Of a DNA stretch of 64,000 nt, positions 34,929 through 43,126 are shown piece after piece. The translations under genes and the position numbers were made by a program. Under the pieces are notes generated by a model that worked only from the letters and a program-made list of their open reading frames with translations, made no database searches and was not told where the DNA came from. This DNA is from Bacillota bacterium (GTDB lineage Bacteria; Bacillota; Bacilli; Paenibacillales; NBRC-103111), in NCBI GenBank assembly GCA_023386955.1, contig JAEWIS010000008.1:1-64000 (forward strand), read 5' to 3'. Numbering within the stretch: the first letter of the stretch is position 1; every line of letters starts with the position of its first letter.

Positions 34929-34969
34929 AAAGCGGCGGCACGTTATGACGTGTCCGCCGCTCTCTTTTC
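34929..34969. terminator. Bidirectional terminator
   Basis: AGCGGCGG-CACG and CGTG-CCGCCGCT form a long stem with AAA before it and TCTCTTTTC after it. It serves the aspA-hydF operon on plus and the nitroreductase on minus. Confidence 0.85.
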
Positions 34970-35622
34970 TATTCCACGGATGCTGAGATCGGGTAGATAA
35001 GCTTCTCCAGCGGCAGCCTGGGTGACTGGTGGGTCGGCTCATCCGCAATCCCGATGGAGATCAGCATGGCCGGCACATACCTGGCATCAATGTTGAAGGC
35101 ATGGGAAAAGGCCGCGGCATCAAAGCCGGTCATCGGTACGGAATCGTAGCCCATCGCCTTAGCAGCCAGCATGAGCTGCATAGAGATCAGGCCCGCATTT
35201 AACATGGCATGGTCCCGGCCGAATTGCTCGCCTCTGGTATCATACACATGATTGATGTTGGCGATCTGGCGGGTTGCCAGCTCGTTGGACATGCCTCCCG
35301 CTTCAGCAAGCTGCGTATAGACCGTTTTCGCGTTCAGATTCGCTTGGAGATCCCCCAACACTGCTACCGTCACGGCGCTCTCCAGAACCTGCTTCTGGCT
35401 GTTGGCAATGGGAAAAAGCGTCTCTTTGTCCGCTTGCTCCTGTATCAATGCCAGCTTCCAGTGCTGAAGGTTCCATGCGGAGGGGGCAAAATGGGCAATC
35501 TCCAGAATCTGCCGGAGGTCCGCCTCGGGGATTACGGCCCCTTTTTTGTAGCGGCGTACGGAATGCCGGTCGAGAATCATCCGGGTGAAGGCAGCACCTG
35601 CCTCTTGCTGCAATTGGGTCAT
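34969..35622 (-). CDS. Nitroreductase family protein
   Basis: The 217-residue FMN-dependent oxidoreductase fold starts with RHSVRRYKKG (FMN phosphate contact) and FAPSAWNLQHWKL (flavin and dimer contact), with GLISMQLMLAAKAMGYDSVPMTG in the middle. These enzymes reduce nitro compounds, quinones or other acceptors with NAD(P)H. The natural substrate cannot be read from the sequence. It lies 33 bp downstream of trxA on the same strand and may share its redox-responsive control. AAAGGGG precedes the ATG. Confidence 0.9.
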   Translation of the reverse strand: MTQLQQEAGAAFTRMILDRHSVRRYKKGAVIPEADLRQILEIAHFAPSAWNLQHWKLALIQEQADKETLFPIANSQKQVLESAVTVAVLGDLQANLNAKTVYTQLAEAGGMSNELATRQIANINHVYDTRGEQFGRDHAMLNAGLISMQLMLAAKAMGYDSVPMTGFDAAAFSHAFNIDARYVPAMLISIGIADEPTHQSPRLPLEKLIYPISASVE

Positions 35623-35654
35623 ATAATATGCCCCTTTCTCCTCATATCCGATGA

Positions 35655-35972
35655 TTACGCGTGTTTTTCGATGAGGGCTTCCAGAGAAGCCAGGGATTGC
35701 ACGCCCACTACCTTGTCAACGGGTGTTCCGTTTTTGAACAGGATCAGGGTCGGAATGCTCATTACGCCGAACTTGCCTGCAGTTTCCGGATTTTCATCCA
35801 CATTGGTTTTGGCTACAGTTGCCTTTGCTGCAGGGTTAGCAGCCAGTTCATCCAGAACAGGTGCGATCATCCGGCAGGGTCCGCACCACGGTGCCCAGAA
35901 ATCCACCAATACCAAACCGTCTTGCCCTACTTCCGATTGGAACGTTGCATCTGTAATATGTTTAACCGCCAT
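35655..35972 (-). CDS. trxA: Thioredoxin
   Basis: The 105-residue thioredoxin has the active site WCGPC (Cys30, Cys33), the buried Asp24 (LVDFWA) and the cis-Pro in MSIPTLILF. Start ATG 35972 follows AAAGGAG located inside the end of the Rrf2 gene; the two genes overlap by 11 bp and should be translationally coupled. This coupling to a Cys-rich regulator suggests a dedicated thioredoxin for a thiol or nitrosative response in addition to any housekeeping copy elsewhere. Confidence 0.93.
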   Translation of the reverse strand: MAVKHITDATFQSEVGQDGLVLVDFWAPWCGPCRMIAPVLDELAANPAAKATVAKTNVDENPETAGKFGVMSIPTLILFKNGTPVDKVVGVQSLASLEALIEKHA

Positions 35973-36438
35973 GTTCAAACACTCCTTTTTCTAATTTTGG
36001 GGTACCGTCACTTTTCCCTTCATGCAGGCTGCAAATTTGCTCAAGCACCGCCGCAATGGTCCATTTCCTCCAGTACAGCTCCAGGTGGTCCTCCGCCTCA
36101 TGGAAAAGACCATCCATCACAGACTGGACATTGGATGCGATCATACAGCCGTTGTCCGGGTCCCCTGAGCACCAGCTGGGCTTCAGAGTCCCTGCACATA
36201 CAACCGTATAAATCTGCCCCAGGTGGGTGGTTTCCGGGTCACAATCCAGCATATAGCCGCCGCCGGTTCCTTCCTTGGTCGCCACAAAGCCGTGGTTCCG
36301 CAAAAGACTCATCACCTTTCGTACCCGGGCCGGATTGGTGCAGACATTGTTTGCAATCATCTCACTGGTGGCCATATGATCCGACCGGTGGGCCAGCAAT
36401 ACCAGGCTGTGTACGGCAATGGAGAAATCGCTGTTCAT
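35962..36438 (-). CDS. Rrf2 family transcriptional regulator, Cys-rich
   Basis: The 158-residue protein has an Rrf2 winged helix (about 1-62; MATSEMIANNVCTNPARVRKV, TGGGYML). After it come Cys81, Cys90 and Cys98 (C-x8-C-x7-C), plus Cys33 and Cys66. Fe-S members of this family (IscR, NsrR) place three Cys in this region with shorter spacing, so either a cluster or a thiol switch is possible. ATG 36438 follows GGAGGTG. The promoter contains a symmetric ACTGTAA/TTACAGT site. It overlaps trxA. Confidence 0.88.
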   Translation of the reverse strand: MNSDFSIAVHSLVLLAHRSDHMATSEMIANNVCTNPARVRKVMSLLRNHGFVATKEGTGGGYMLDCDPETTHLGQIYTVVCAGTLKPSWCSGDPDNGCMIASNVQSVMDGLFHEAEDHLELYWRKWTIAAVLEQICSLHEGKSDGTPKLEKGVFEHGG

Positions 36439-36457
36439 ATCAGGACACCTCCGATAT

Positions 36458-36492
36458 ACTGTAATTATATTATTTACAGTTTCGCGTGTCAA
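36458..36492 (-). promoter_or_regulatory. Consensus promoter with embedded Rrf2-type operator
   Basis: TTGACA (36487-36492), 17 bp, TATAAT (36464-36469) is a perfect sigma-A consensus. The dyad ACTGTAA-N9-TTACAGT (36458-36480) covers the -10 and part of the spacer. A repressor bound there would shut off a very strong promoter. Confidence 0.8.
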
Positions 36493-36616
36493 ATGATTCA
36501 GCCATCCTTAGCTTCCCCTGCCGTTTATGAATTATCACTCTCCATTATGCCTTTACCCTTAAACCCCCGCGGTAAACGCAAAAACCGGGAGCCTTGTGCC
36601 CCCGGAAAGAGCATCA

Positions 36617-37555
36617 TCACGCACCGTTGACCACAAGCTTCTTATCCATATCCCCGCGGATATCCCGAAGCAGCTGAAGCGCAGCCTCGATTTCCACCTT
36701 CCTGGTAGACACACTCTCCACGCTGCAGCCTACAGGAATTCCCTTCTCCAACGCAAAATCCATCAGCTCATCCATAATTTTGCGCACCAGGGTGATGGAT
36801 TTATCCAGAATATCATGGGAATGGATTAAATCCTGCTCCAGCCAGCGGGGCAGACTGATCCCCAGCCACTTGATAAATTCCAAGGTCTTCAATGAACCGC
36901 AGGGGGCAAAATTAAACAGAATCGGCACCATTTCCAGCTCCTGCTCCCGGCAGGCGTAATAATAGTCCGACAAGAAATCCTTGGAGGCTTCCACATTATA
37001 AATAGCTTGCGACACGAAAAAGCGGCAGCCGCTTTCCATCTTCCGGATCACCCGCAGATGTTCATCCCGTGTTTTCATATGGCGCTCCGGAATCATAACT
37101 CCACCCATCAGAAGATGAGGATGACGGCGCCCGATCTCAAAAGCCTGGGGAAGAGAGGTTTTCACCGGTTGAGTACTGGAGGAGGCCCCGACAAATACGG
37201 CACATGCACCTTCCGGCTGCGCAGCCATCCAGCTCTCCAGCTCCGCGGGATGATATTTACCTGCACTTCTGTACAGAATGGATGGCGTTTGCAGGTGGTT
37301 CAAGTATGTATTGCGGTAAATTCCAGGATCCAATGCTTCCAGATAAGGAAAGGGCCGGTCCCCCTCTCTGCTGTCTTCCTCTTGAACATCATAAAGAATA
37401 AGACCGTCAATAGGGAGGGAAGCGATCCGTTCATGCTGCGTACGGGCAATGGTGTTCAGCTTTTCCTCCGGAGTGTCCAACTTGGGCGGTGTCATACCAT
37501 AGGTCAGAATGCCGGTCTGCCTTTTTATAATTTGGTTGGCGAGCTTTTGGGACAT
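36617..37555 (-). CDS. Methylenetetrahydrofolate reductase-like protein
   Basis: The 312-residue predicted TIM-barrel protein resembles the MTHFR family: GCRFFVSQAIYNVE matches the conserved QxxY region and IDGLILYDVQEE the N-terminal strand. It lacks the fused cobalamin or methyltransferase modules seen in some family members. Such stand-alone proteins in Firmicutes are annotated as methylenetetrahydrofolate reductases, but this copy is diverged and its activity is not certain. ATG 37555 follows AAGGAG. It is downstream of spo0A, separated by a terminator. Confidence 0.75.
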   Translation of the reverse strand: MSQKLANQIIKRQTGILTYGMTPPKLDTPEEKLNTIARTQHERIASLPIDGLILYDVQEEDSREGDRPFPYLEALDPGIYRNTYLNHLQTPSILYRSAGKYHPAELESWMAAQPEGACAVFVGASSSTQPVKTSLPQAFEIGRRHPHLLMGGVMIPERHMKTRDEHLRVIRKMESGCRFFVSQAIYNVEASKDFLSDYYYACREQELEMVPILFNFAPCGSLKTLEFIKWLGISLPRWLEQDLIHSHDILDKSITLVRKIMDELMDFALEKGIPVGCSVESVSTRKVEIEAALQLLRDIRGDMDKKLVVNGA

Positions 37556-37591
37556 TGAGGGTGGCTCCTTGTTTAGATTCACATACGGATA

Positions 37592-37642
37592 TAGAAAACC
37601 GCCTGTTCATTGGATTAACAGACAACCCAATAAACAAGCGGC
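37592..37642 (-). terminator. Intrinsic terminator after spo0A
   Basis: CCGCTTGTTTATTGG and CCAATGAACAGGCGG form a long stem with two G-T pairs, followed by TTTTCTAT on the minus strand. It begins about 30 bp beyond the spo0A stop. Confidence 0.9.
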
Positions 37643-37671
37643 TTCAGGCTTACTGTCTATTCCTTTTCCTC

Positions 37672-38493
37672 TCAGGACACCTTATGCTCGATCCGCAGCT
37701 TATCCGCCACCATGGCGATGAATTCGGAATTGGTGGGTTTGGCTTTGGAAATATTAACGGTGTACCCGAACAGGTGGCTGATGCTGTCAATATTGCCGCG
37801 GGTCCAAGCTACCTCGATGGCATGGCGGATGGCCCGCTCTACACGGCTCGGTGTAGTCTTGAAGCGTTCGGCAATTGCCGGATAAAGGGTCTTGGTAATA
37901 GCGCCGAGAATTTCGATGTTATTGTATACCATAGTAATGGCTTCACGCAGGTACTGGTAACCCTTAATATGAGCGGGAACACCAATTTCATGAATAATGC
38001 TGGTAATATTCGCATCCAGGTTACGGGATTTGTTCATAGGAACCACATTAGCCTTATGCTGGATTACGGAGGATGACACGCCGCTTCCCAGCATCGAGTT
38101 GGCTGTAATCGGATTGGGGGAGATGAGCTGGCGAATGCGGTTGGTCAGAACCTCCATATCGAAGGGCTTCAGGATATAATAGGATGCCCCCAACTGGACT
38201 GCCTTCTGTGTAATACTCTCCTGGCCGAAAGCAGTGAGCATAATGATTTTGGGCTGCGGATTGACATTCATCTCCCGGAGCTTCTCCAGAACGCCCAGGC
38301 CATCAAGATGAGGCATAATAATATCAAGAATCAGCACATCAGGGACACGTCCCTCTTCAATGAGACGCAGCACGTCGTTGCCGTTATAAGCAATTCCGGA
38401 TACATTCATATCTTGCTGGTCATTGATAAATTCCGATAATAACGCTGTAAACTCCCGATTGTCATCTGCCAACAAAACCTCGATTTTTTGCAC
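37672..38493 (-). CDS. spo0A: Sporulation master response regulator Spo0A
   Basis: The 273-residue protein has a receiver domain with the phosphorylated Asp57 ([12 protein letters not shown]), acidic Asp10/Asp11 and Lys in YILKPFD, a hinge near 125-150, and the Spo0A C-terminal DNA-binding domain ([19 protein letters not shown]). GTG 38493 is chosen because GGAGG lies 9 bases upstream. The regulatory region has three 0A boxes, a sigma-H promoter and a candidate sigma-A promoter. It follows spoIVB and recN as in B. subtilis. Confidence 0.97.
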   Translation of the reverse strand: MQKIEVLLADDNREFTALLSEFINDQQDMNVSGIAYNGNDVLRLIEEGRVPDVLILDIIMPHLDGLGVLEKLREMNVNPQPKIIMLTAFGQESITQKAVQLGASYYILKPFDMEVLTNRIRQLISPNPITANSMLGSGVSSSVIQHKANVVPMNKSRNLDANITSIIHEIGVPAHIKGYQYLREAITMVYNNIEILGAITKTLYPAIAERFKTTPSRVERAIRHAIEVAWTRGNIDSISHLFGYTVNISKAKPTNSEFIAMVADKLRIEHKVS

Positions 38494-38546
38494 TCGACTA
38501 ATCCTCCAATCCAAAGATGCGTACTTTTGTTTTCCTGACTATTCTA

Positions 38547-38573
38547 ATTCGACACATGGGATTAAATTCCTTC
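38547..38573 (-). promoter_or_regulatory. Sigma-H promoter of spo0A (Ps-like)
   Basis: GAAGGAATT (38565-38573) and GTCGAAT (38547-38553) on the minus strand match the sigma-H RnAGGAwWW / RnnGAAT pattern with 11 bp between. 0A boxes (TGTCGAA) overlap its -10 and abut its -35. This parallels the Ps promoter of B. subtilis spo0A. Confidence 0.75.
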
Positions 38574-38655
38574 TGTCGAAATTTATTTTTCTTTATTTTT
38601 TTTACGGTTTTATATATAATATATATTTTATCTTATCATCCAACATTTTTCGACA
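38548..38655. promoter_or_regulatory. Three 0A boxes upstream of spo0A
   Basis: Exact TGTCGAA heptamers lie at 38548-38554 (minus), 38574-38580 (plus) and 38649-38655 (minus). The first overlaps the sigma-H -10, the second is adjacent to its -35, and the third lies just upstream of a candidate vegetative promoter. Such spacing allows positive and negative feedback by phosphorylated Spo0A. Confidence 0.75.
38616..38643 (-). promoter_or_regulatory. Candidate sigma-A promoter of spo0A (Pv-like)
   Basis: TTGGAT (38638-38643) and TATTAT (38616-38621) are 16 bp apart on the minus strand in very A/T-rich DNA. The distal 0A box (38649-38655) lies five bases upstream of the -35. The A/T richness makes chance -10 matches likely. 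Confidence 0.4.
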
Positions 38656-38721
38656 GGTTCACTGAATTGTTAGATTTTTATTACCCGTTTCCAATAAGAA
38701 TGAAACATGGCTTTAGATAAA

Positions 38722-38748
38722 GAAAAAAAGCAGGCTCAGCCTGCTTTC
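38722..38748 (-). terminator. Terminator overlapping the spoIVB stop codon
   Basis: AAAGCAGGCT and AGCCTGCTTT pair, followed by TTTTTTC on the minus strand. The TGA of spoIVB lies at the tip of the stem-loop, so translation termination and the hairpin overlap. Confidence 0.85.
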
Positions 38749-40067
38749 AGTTCCTCCATGGTTTGTTTGTCCAAAACTCCTGCGTCTTGAAGCATCCATT
38801 CAATGAAGCAGCCATACCCGCTGGTCGGATCGTTAACGAAAACATGGGTGACAGCTCCGATCAGCTTGCCGTTTTGGATGATGGGGCTGCCGCTCATTCC
38901 CTGGACAATCCCGCCGGTTTTTTCGATCAGGCGGGGATCGGTAATTTTGATTACCATTCCCTTCGTAGCCGGATAATCCTGTTTGGCTACATGGGTAATA
39001 CTAATCGAGAACTTCTCCACCTTCTGTCCGTTAACCACCGTATAGATTTCAGCCGGTCCTTCCACAACATCCTCGGCAAAGGCTACGGGCAAAGCTTCTT
39101 TCGTGTATCCGTGATCAGGAACAGCAGACATTCTTCCGAATATTCCGAAGGGCGTATTCTTTTCAATATTGCCTAAAATTTTGTTCTCCGAGCTAAATTG
39201 GGCCCGTTTTTCCCCTGGTTCTCCTGTCAGGCTCTTGGCGATGGAGGTAACATTGGAGTGTACGATTTCGCCGCTGCCCACTTCGATAGGTGTCTGTGTA
39301 TCCATATCCGTAATGACATGCCCCAGTGCGCCATAGGCGTTCTGATCCGGGGAATAGAAGGTAAGAGTCCCTACACCCGCTGCGGAGTCCCTGATGTATA
39401 TACCGAGCCGGTAAGCTTTGTCATTCTGGTCAAAGGCAGGCTCCAGTTTAACATGCAGCTTGTCCTTATTCCGTTTAATCTCCAGATCCAAGCTGGTTTT
39501 TTCTCTGCCTGCCTGTGCCACCAGCTCCGCCATCTGATTCACATCCCGGAGCTTCTGTCCGTTTACGCTGAGGATCAAATCCCCTACTTGGATTTTGGCG
39601 TCCTCTCCCGGAGAAATCTTCCGGTCATTCTCCACCGTTACCATGTGGTGGCCCACCACAAGCACCCCGGCTGATTTAAGCTTTACCCCGATGGTTTGGC
39701 CTCCGGGCACTACCCTTAAGTCGGGAAGGACCTTCACCTTAACCGATTTAATGGGGATATTCCCCAGCTTGACCAGCATTTCCGTTTGGCCGGCTACAGC
39801 CGTATGGATATGGATGGGCTCCTTGAGGTTAGCTTGAAAGGTCGGCTCCGAAGAACCGTTCACACTCATGATTCCCGGATCGCGGATGCTGATATTGCCG
39901 GTGACGGGCATCGCTAAGTGTAGCGCCTTGTCCTGACCTGTGAAGATACGCAGCTCACCGGGAAAACTGGCGAAGCATTGAAACGGGGCGGAAAAACTCA
40001 GCAAGCAAATGAAAAAAGCGATGATAAGACCTATCAATCGTTTGCGGTTGATGGAACTCAATCCCAA
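38736..40067 (-). CDS. spoIVB: SpoIVB serine peptidase
   Basis: The 443-residue signalling protease is secreted by the forespore and triggers pro-sigma-K processing. A membrane signal (about 10-32, [16 protein letters not shown]) is followed by a PDZ domain (about 125-205) and the protease domain with the catalytic His in ALGHVITD and Ser in [13 protein letters not shown]. The conserved [13 protein letters not shown] end block is intact. Expected control is sigma-G. It sits between recN and spo0A, the conserved order. Confidence 0.96.
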   Translation of the reverse strand: MGLSSINRKRLIGLIIAFFICLLSFSAPFQCFASFPGELRIFTGQDKALHLAMPVTGNISIRDPGIMSVNGSSEPTFQANLKEPIHIHTAVAGQTEMLVKLGNIPIKSVKVKVLPDLRVVPGGQTIGVKLKSAGVLVVGHHMVTVENDRKISPGEDAKIQVGDLILSVNGQKLRDVNQMAELVAQAGREKTSLDLEIKRNKDKLHVKLEPAFDQNDKAYRLGIYIRDSAAGVGTLTFYSPDQNAYGALGHVITDMDTQTPIEVGSGEIVHSNVTSIAKSLTGEPGEKRAQFSSENKILGNIEKNTPFGIFGRMSAVPDHGYTKEALPVAFAEDVVEGPAEIYTVVNGQKVEKFSISITHVAKQDYPATKGMVIKITDPRLIEKTGGIVQGMSGSPIIQNGKLIGAVTHVFVNDPTSGYGCFIEWMLQDAGVLDKQTMEELKAG

Positions 40068-40173
40068 TCACGCTCCTTTTCTCCTCCTCGCCCGTTAAAG
40101 AAGGCGCATGTGTCATTTGCGTACCTATAAGTTACCCCGCCCCACCTGATTTATGACTCGAAAAAGCTGCACC

Positions 40174-41928
40174 TCAGGCCAATATCTGCTTGAATTCCGG
40201 GTTAAAAGCCCTTTTTTGGGTCTCTGCCATAGCCAGCATCTCCAAAGCATGCGATAACGTCGTCTCCGTGATCTCTACGCCGCCAAGCATCCGGGCAAGC
40301 TCCTCGGCACGGTCTGCCGTGTCCAGGTCCTTGACCCTGGTGTAGGTCCGTCCGTCCTCCACCGCTTTGCTGATGTAATAATGGGCATCCGCCATACACG
40401 CCACTTGAGGCAGATGCGTAATGGAGAAAACCTGGCAATCGGACGACAGCCGCGCCATCCGTTCTGCAATGGCCTGTGCCGCGCGGCCGCTGACACCTGT
40501 ATCCACCTCATCGAATACCAGGACGGGAATCCGGTCCACCTTGGCAAAAATCGATTTCATCGCCAGCATCATCCGGGAAAGCTCGCCGCCGGAGGCAATT
40601 TTCCCGAGCCCCCGCAGCGGTTCTCCCGGGTTCGGAGCGATAAGGAATTCCACTTGGTCAATGCCGTTGCGGGTCAACCGGACCGTCGTGCCATCCGCCT
40701 GAACCCCCTTAGGATCCTCTACCCGTCCCATCTGTACCTGGAACACCGTTCGCTCCATATGCAGCTCCTTCAGCTCCGCTACAATAGCCTCAGATAGCCT
40801 CACCCCGGCAGACGAGCGTTGCCCGGAAAGCTTCAGAGCAAGGCGCACACATTCCTTCTCCTGGCGGGCCAGCTTCCGTTCCAGCTCCTGCTGCCGCTCT
40901 TCCTTATGGTCCAGTACCGCCAGCTCCTGGCGCACCTTCTCCAGATAACGAAGGATTTCTTCCACGTTCTCTCCGTATTTCCGCCGGAAGGAGGCGATCA
41001 GACTGAGACGGTCTTCAATTTCATTCAACCGGATCGGGTTAGACTCTACACCCTCCCGGTAATCCCGGAGCTGGAACGCCGCATCCTCCAGCTGGTAAAA
41101 GGCGCTTTGCATCTGCTCCAAAACGGGGCCAAGCCCAACAGCATCAAACTGGACAATGTCCTGAAGCTTAAGGACCGCCCTGCGGACCTGATCCAAGGCT
41201 TTGCCTCCGGCATTAAGCGCCTCATACGAATCGTTCACGTTCTGGTATAATTTTTCCGCATTTCCTAGCTTGCTCTTTTCTTCCGCCAAACATTCATCCT
41301 CGCCGGATTTCAATTGGGCATCCGCAATCTCCTCCACCTGGAAGCGGTACAGATCCTGCATTTGCAATGCTTTCTTCTCCGCCTCCCGGAGAGCAGCCAG
41401 CTCCTTTTGGATACGCATATATTCACCGTAGGCCGCGCTGTATGCGGAACGGGTTTTTTCGATTTCGTGCCCGCCGAACAAGTCCAGCCAGCGGATATGC
41501 TCCTCCGCCTTCAAGAGGGATTGATGCTCATGCTGCCCATGAATATTAATCAGCCGCTCCCCTGCTTCCCGGAGGACGGACAGGTTCACGAGCTGGCCGT
41601 TGATACGGCTGACGCCCTTGCCATGGACGCTCAGCTCCCGGCGGATGATCAGATGCTCATCAGCAGCCGGTGTTAAGCCGACTCCCTCCAGCACCTCCCA
41701 AACGGGGTGATCCGCGGGAACATCAAATAAGGCCTCGATTTCCGCCTTATCCTGCCCAAACCGGACCAGATCACTTAGGCCCCGTCCTCCGGCGATTAAT
41801 CCTAAAGCATCTATAATAATGGATTTCCCGGCGCCTGTTTCGCCCGTGAGAACATGAAAACCGTTGTGGAAAGCCAGACGTACCGATTCGATTACCGCCA
41901 GATTGCGGATGGACAGCTCTTGCAGCAT
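40174..41928 (-). CDS. recN: DNA repair protein RecN
   Basis: The 584-residue SMC-like ATPase acts in double-strand break repair. Walker A is GETGAGKSIIIDALG, the ABC-like signature is IASGGELSRMMLA and Walker B is PVLVFDEVDTGVSG; the middle (about 150-460) is coiled coil. ATG 41928 follows GGGGAG. Upstream lie a TTCCCT-18-TATAAT promoter and a LexA-like element. It is flanked by argR and spoIVB as in other Bacillales. Confidence 0.96.
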   Translation of the reverse strand: MLQELSIRNLAVIESVRLAFHNGFHVLTGETGAGKSIIIDALGLIAGGRGLSDLVRFGQDKAEIEALFDVPADHPVWEVLEGVGLTPAADEHLIIRRELSVHGKGVSRINGQLVNLSVLREAGERLINIHGQHEHQSLLKAEEHIRWLDLFGGHEIEKTRSAYSAAYGEYMRIQKELAALREAEKKALQMQDLYRFQVEEIADAQLKSGEDECLAEEKSKLGNAEKLYQNVNDSYEALNAGGKALDQVRRAVLKLQDIVQFDAVGLGPVLEQMQSAFYQLEDAAFQLRDYREGVESNPIRLNEIEDRLSLIASFRRKYGENVEEILRYLEKVRQELAVLDHKEERQQELERKLARQEKECVRLALKLSGQRSSAGVRLSEAIVAELKELHMERTVFQVQMGRVEDPKGVQADGTTVRLTRNGIDQVEFLIAPNPGEPLRGLGKIASGGELSRMMLAMKSIFAKVDRIPVLVFDEVDTGVSGRAAQAIAERMARLSSDCQVFSITHLPQVACMADAHYYISKAVEDGRTYTRVKDLDTADRAEELARMLGGVEITETTLSHALEMLAMAETQKRAFNPEFKQILA

Positions 41929-41983
41929 TGGGCAACTCCCCTTTTTTCCAAATAAAAATGCGGGTACAAAACTTGTCCTCTCC

Positions 41984-42013
41984 ATTATATCAGCATTCCG
42001 CAGAAAAAGGGAA
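41984..42013 (-). promoter_or_regulatory. Promoter of recN
   Basis: TTCCCT (42008-42013) and TATAAT (41984-41989) are 18 bp apart on the minus strand, about 55 bp upstream of the recN start. A LexA-like element at 42010-42023 overlaps the -35. Confidence 0.55.
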
Positions 42014-42023
42014 CACCTATTCG
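42010..42023. promoter_or_regulatory. LexA-like (CGAAC-N4-GTTCG) element before recN
   Basis: GGAACACCTATTCG differs from the Gram-positive SOS box CGAAC-N4-GTTCG at two positions. Its location over the recN -35 fits damage control, but the match is imperfect. Confidence 0.35.
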
Positions 42024-42054
42024 CATTTTATTTTTTCTGCATGCGTTCCCGCAA

Positions 42055-42095
42055 ATAAAAAAAAGCCGCCCTGAAGATCAGGACAGCATGGCGGT
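42055..42095 (-). terminator. Terminator overlapping the argR stop codon
   Basis: CCGCC at one end and GGCGG at the other, with inner CCTGA/TCAGG, form a hairpin followed by CTTTTTTTT on the minus strand. The argR stop codon lies in the loop. It separates argR from recN. Confidence 0.7.
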
Positions 42096-42527
42096 AATCC
42101 GGCGTACGATTTCTTGGCTTTGCTCGCGGCTGCGGCAGATCAAAAGAATGGTATCATCGCCGCAAATGGTGCCCATCAATTCAGGCCACTCCAGGCTGTC
42201 CAACAATGCCCCAATGGCATTGGCAGTGCCCGGCATGCTTTTCATGACGATGAGATTCTCCGTATAATCAATGCCTACAAAATGCTCAGACAGCACACGC
42301 TTCAGCCGCGATACTGGATTCACCCGCTGCTCACTGGGAAGCGCATACTTATAATGGCCGCTGCTTAAGGGGGTTTTAATCAGGTGAAGCTCCTTGATAT
42401 CCCGGGAGACGGTAGCTTGGGTTACATTGTAGCCGGCAGTGCGGAGTGCTTCCACAAGCTCGTCCTGGGTCTCGATATCCTGCGACGCCAGAATCTCCCT
42501 GATTTTCAGATGACGTTGGCCTTTCAT
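42078..42527 (-). CDS. argR: Arginine repressor ArgR/AhrC
   Basis: The 149-residue protein has a winged-helix N-terminal domain (about 1-70, TQATVSRDIKELHL) and a C-terminal hexamerisation and arginine-binding domain (GTANAIGALLDSLEWPELMGT, ICGDDTILLICR) with the GDDT arginine contacts. ATG 42527 follows TAAGGAGG. It regulates arginine synthesis and catabolism genes elsewhere. Position upstream of recN is conserved. Confidence 0.96.
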   Translation of the reverse strand: MKGQRHLKIREILASQDIETQDELVEALRTAGYNVTQATVSRDIKELHLIKTPLSSGHYKYALPSEQRVNPVSRLKRVLSEHFVGIDYTENLIVMKSMPGTANAIGALLDSLEWPELMGTICGDDTILLICRSREQSQEIVRRITAMLS

Positions 42528-42573
42528 ATTGTCCTCCTTACGATTTGACGGTGCTGCCACGTAAGCGCATCCT

Positions 42574-43044
42574 TTATGAGGTGCGGCTTTCCTCCTCCGG
42601 AACATCGAAGCGGATTTTCTCAATCGTCTTTTGTCTGGGGTCCACGTACAGAATCCCTTCCGCCTCCGGATACAGCAGCTGATAGACCAGAAGCTGGTCA
42701 CGCAGCCCGCTGCCGGTCCAGTCCAGGGGTTTGCGGTCCCGGGCAACCTTGACCACATACAGCTTTTCCTCTTCCGCGGCGAAATGATCGATGAACAGCC
42801 TGCTCTCCAGCAACTCTCTGTCATTCACCTGAATCTGGATGGGTATCCGGCGTTTGCCCGTCAATACCTCATATCCCGAAAATTCCAACAGCTCAACTGC
42901 CGCCGTAGCCGGCACCTCCGGGTCCGGGTCAATGGCCGGCCTCCCCTTGGGCGGGGCCATCAGCCAAAACCGGAACCGGTAAAGCAGCCATCCGATGATG
43001 AATACACTGAGAAGCAAGAGAATCAGGCTGTCGCCTCTGTACAT
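42574..43044 (-). CDS. Membrane-anchored hypothetical protein, possible degenerate nuclease fold
   Basis: The 156-residue protein has one N-terminal transmembrane helix (about 7-26, LILLLLSVFIIGWLLYRF) and a soluble domain. The domain order (RLFIDHFAAEEEKLYVVKVARDR, then GLRDQLLVYQLLYP, then GILYVDP) resembles a PD-(D/E)XK core, but the expected Glu of ExK is Lys (VVKVA), so catalysis is doubtful. It lies between tlyA and argR. I do not recognise a named family; the fold idea is inference. Confidence 0.72.
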   Translation of the reverse strand: MYRGDSLILLLLSVFIIGWLLYRFRFWLMAPPKGRPAIDPDPEVPATAAVELLEFSGYEVLTGKRRIPIQIQVNDRELLESRLFIDHFAAEEEKLYVVKVARDRKPLDWTGSGLRDQLLVYQLLYPEAEGILYVDPRQKTIEKIRFDVPEEESRTS

Positions 43045-43126
43045 TCCGCATCCCCCCGAATACTATACTTTTCTAGGAGATTAAAGAAATTCCTGCAAGC
43101 TTTTGTATCATCATCCTAAGAAAAGT

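Noticed and set aside
42528..42824. Upstream extension of the argR reading frame
   Set aside because: It overlaps the 42574-43044 gene in another frame and has no initiation site; ArgR proteins have about 150 residues.
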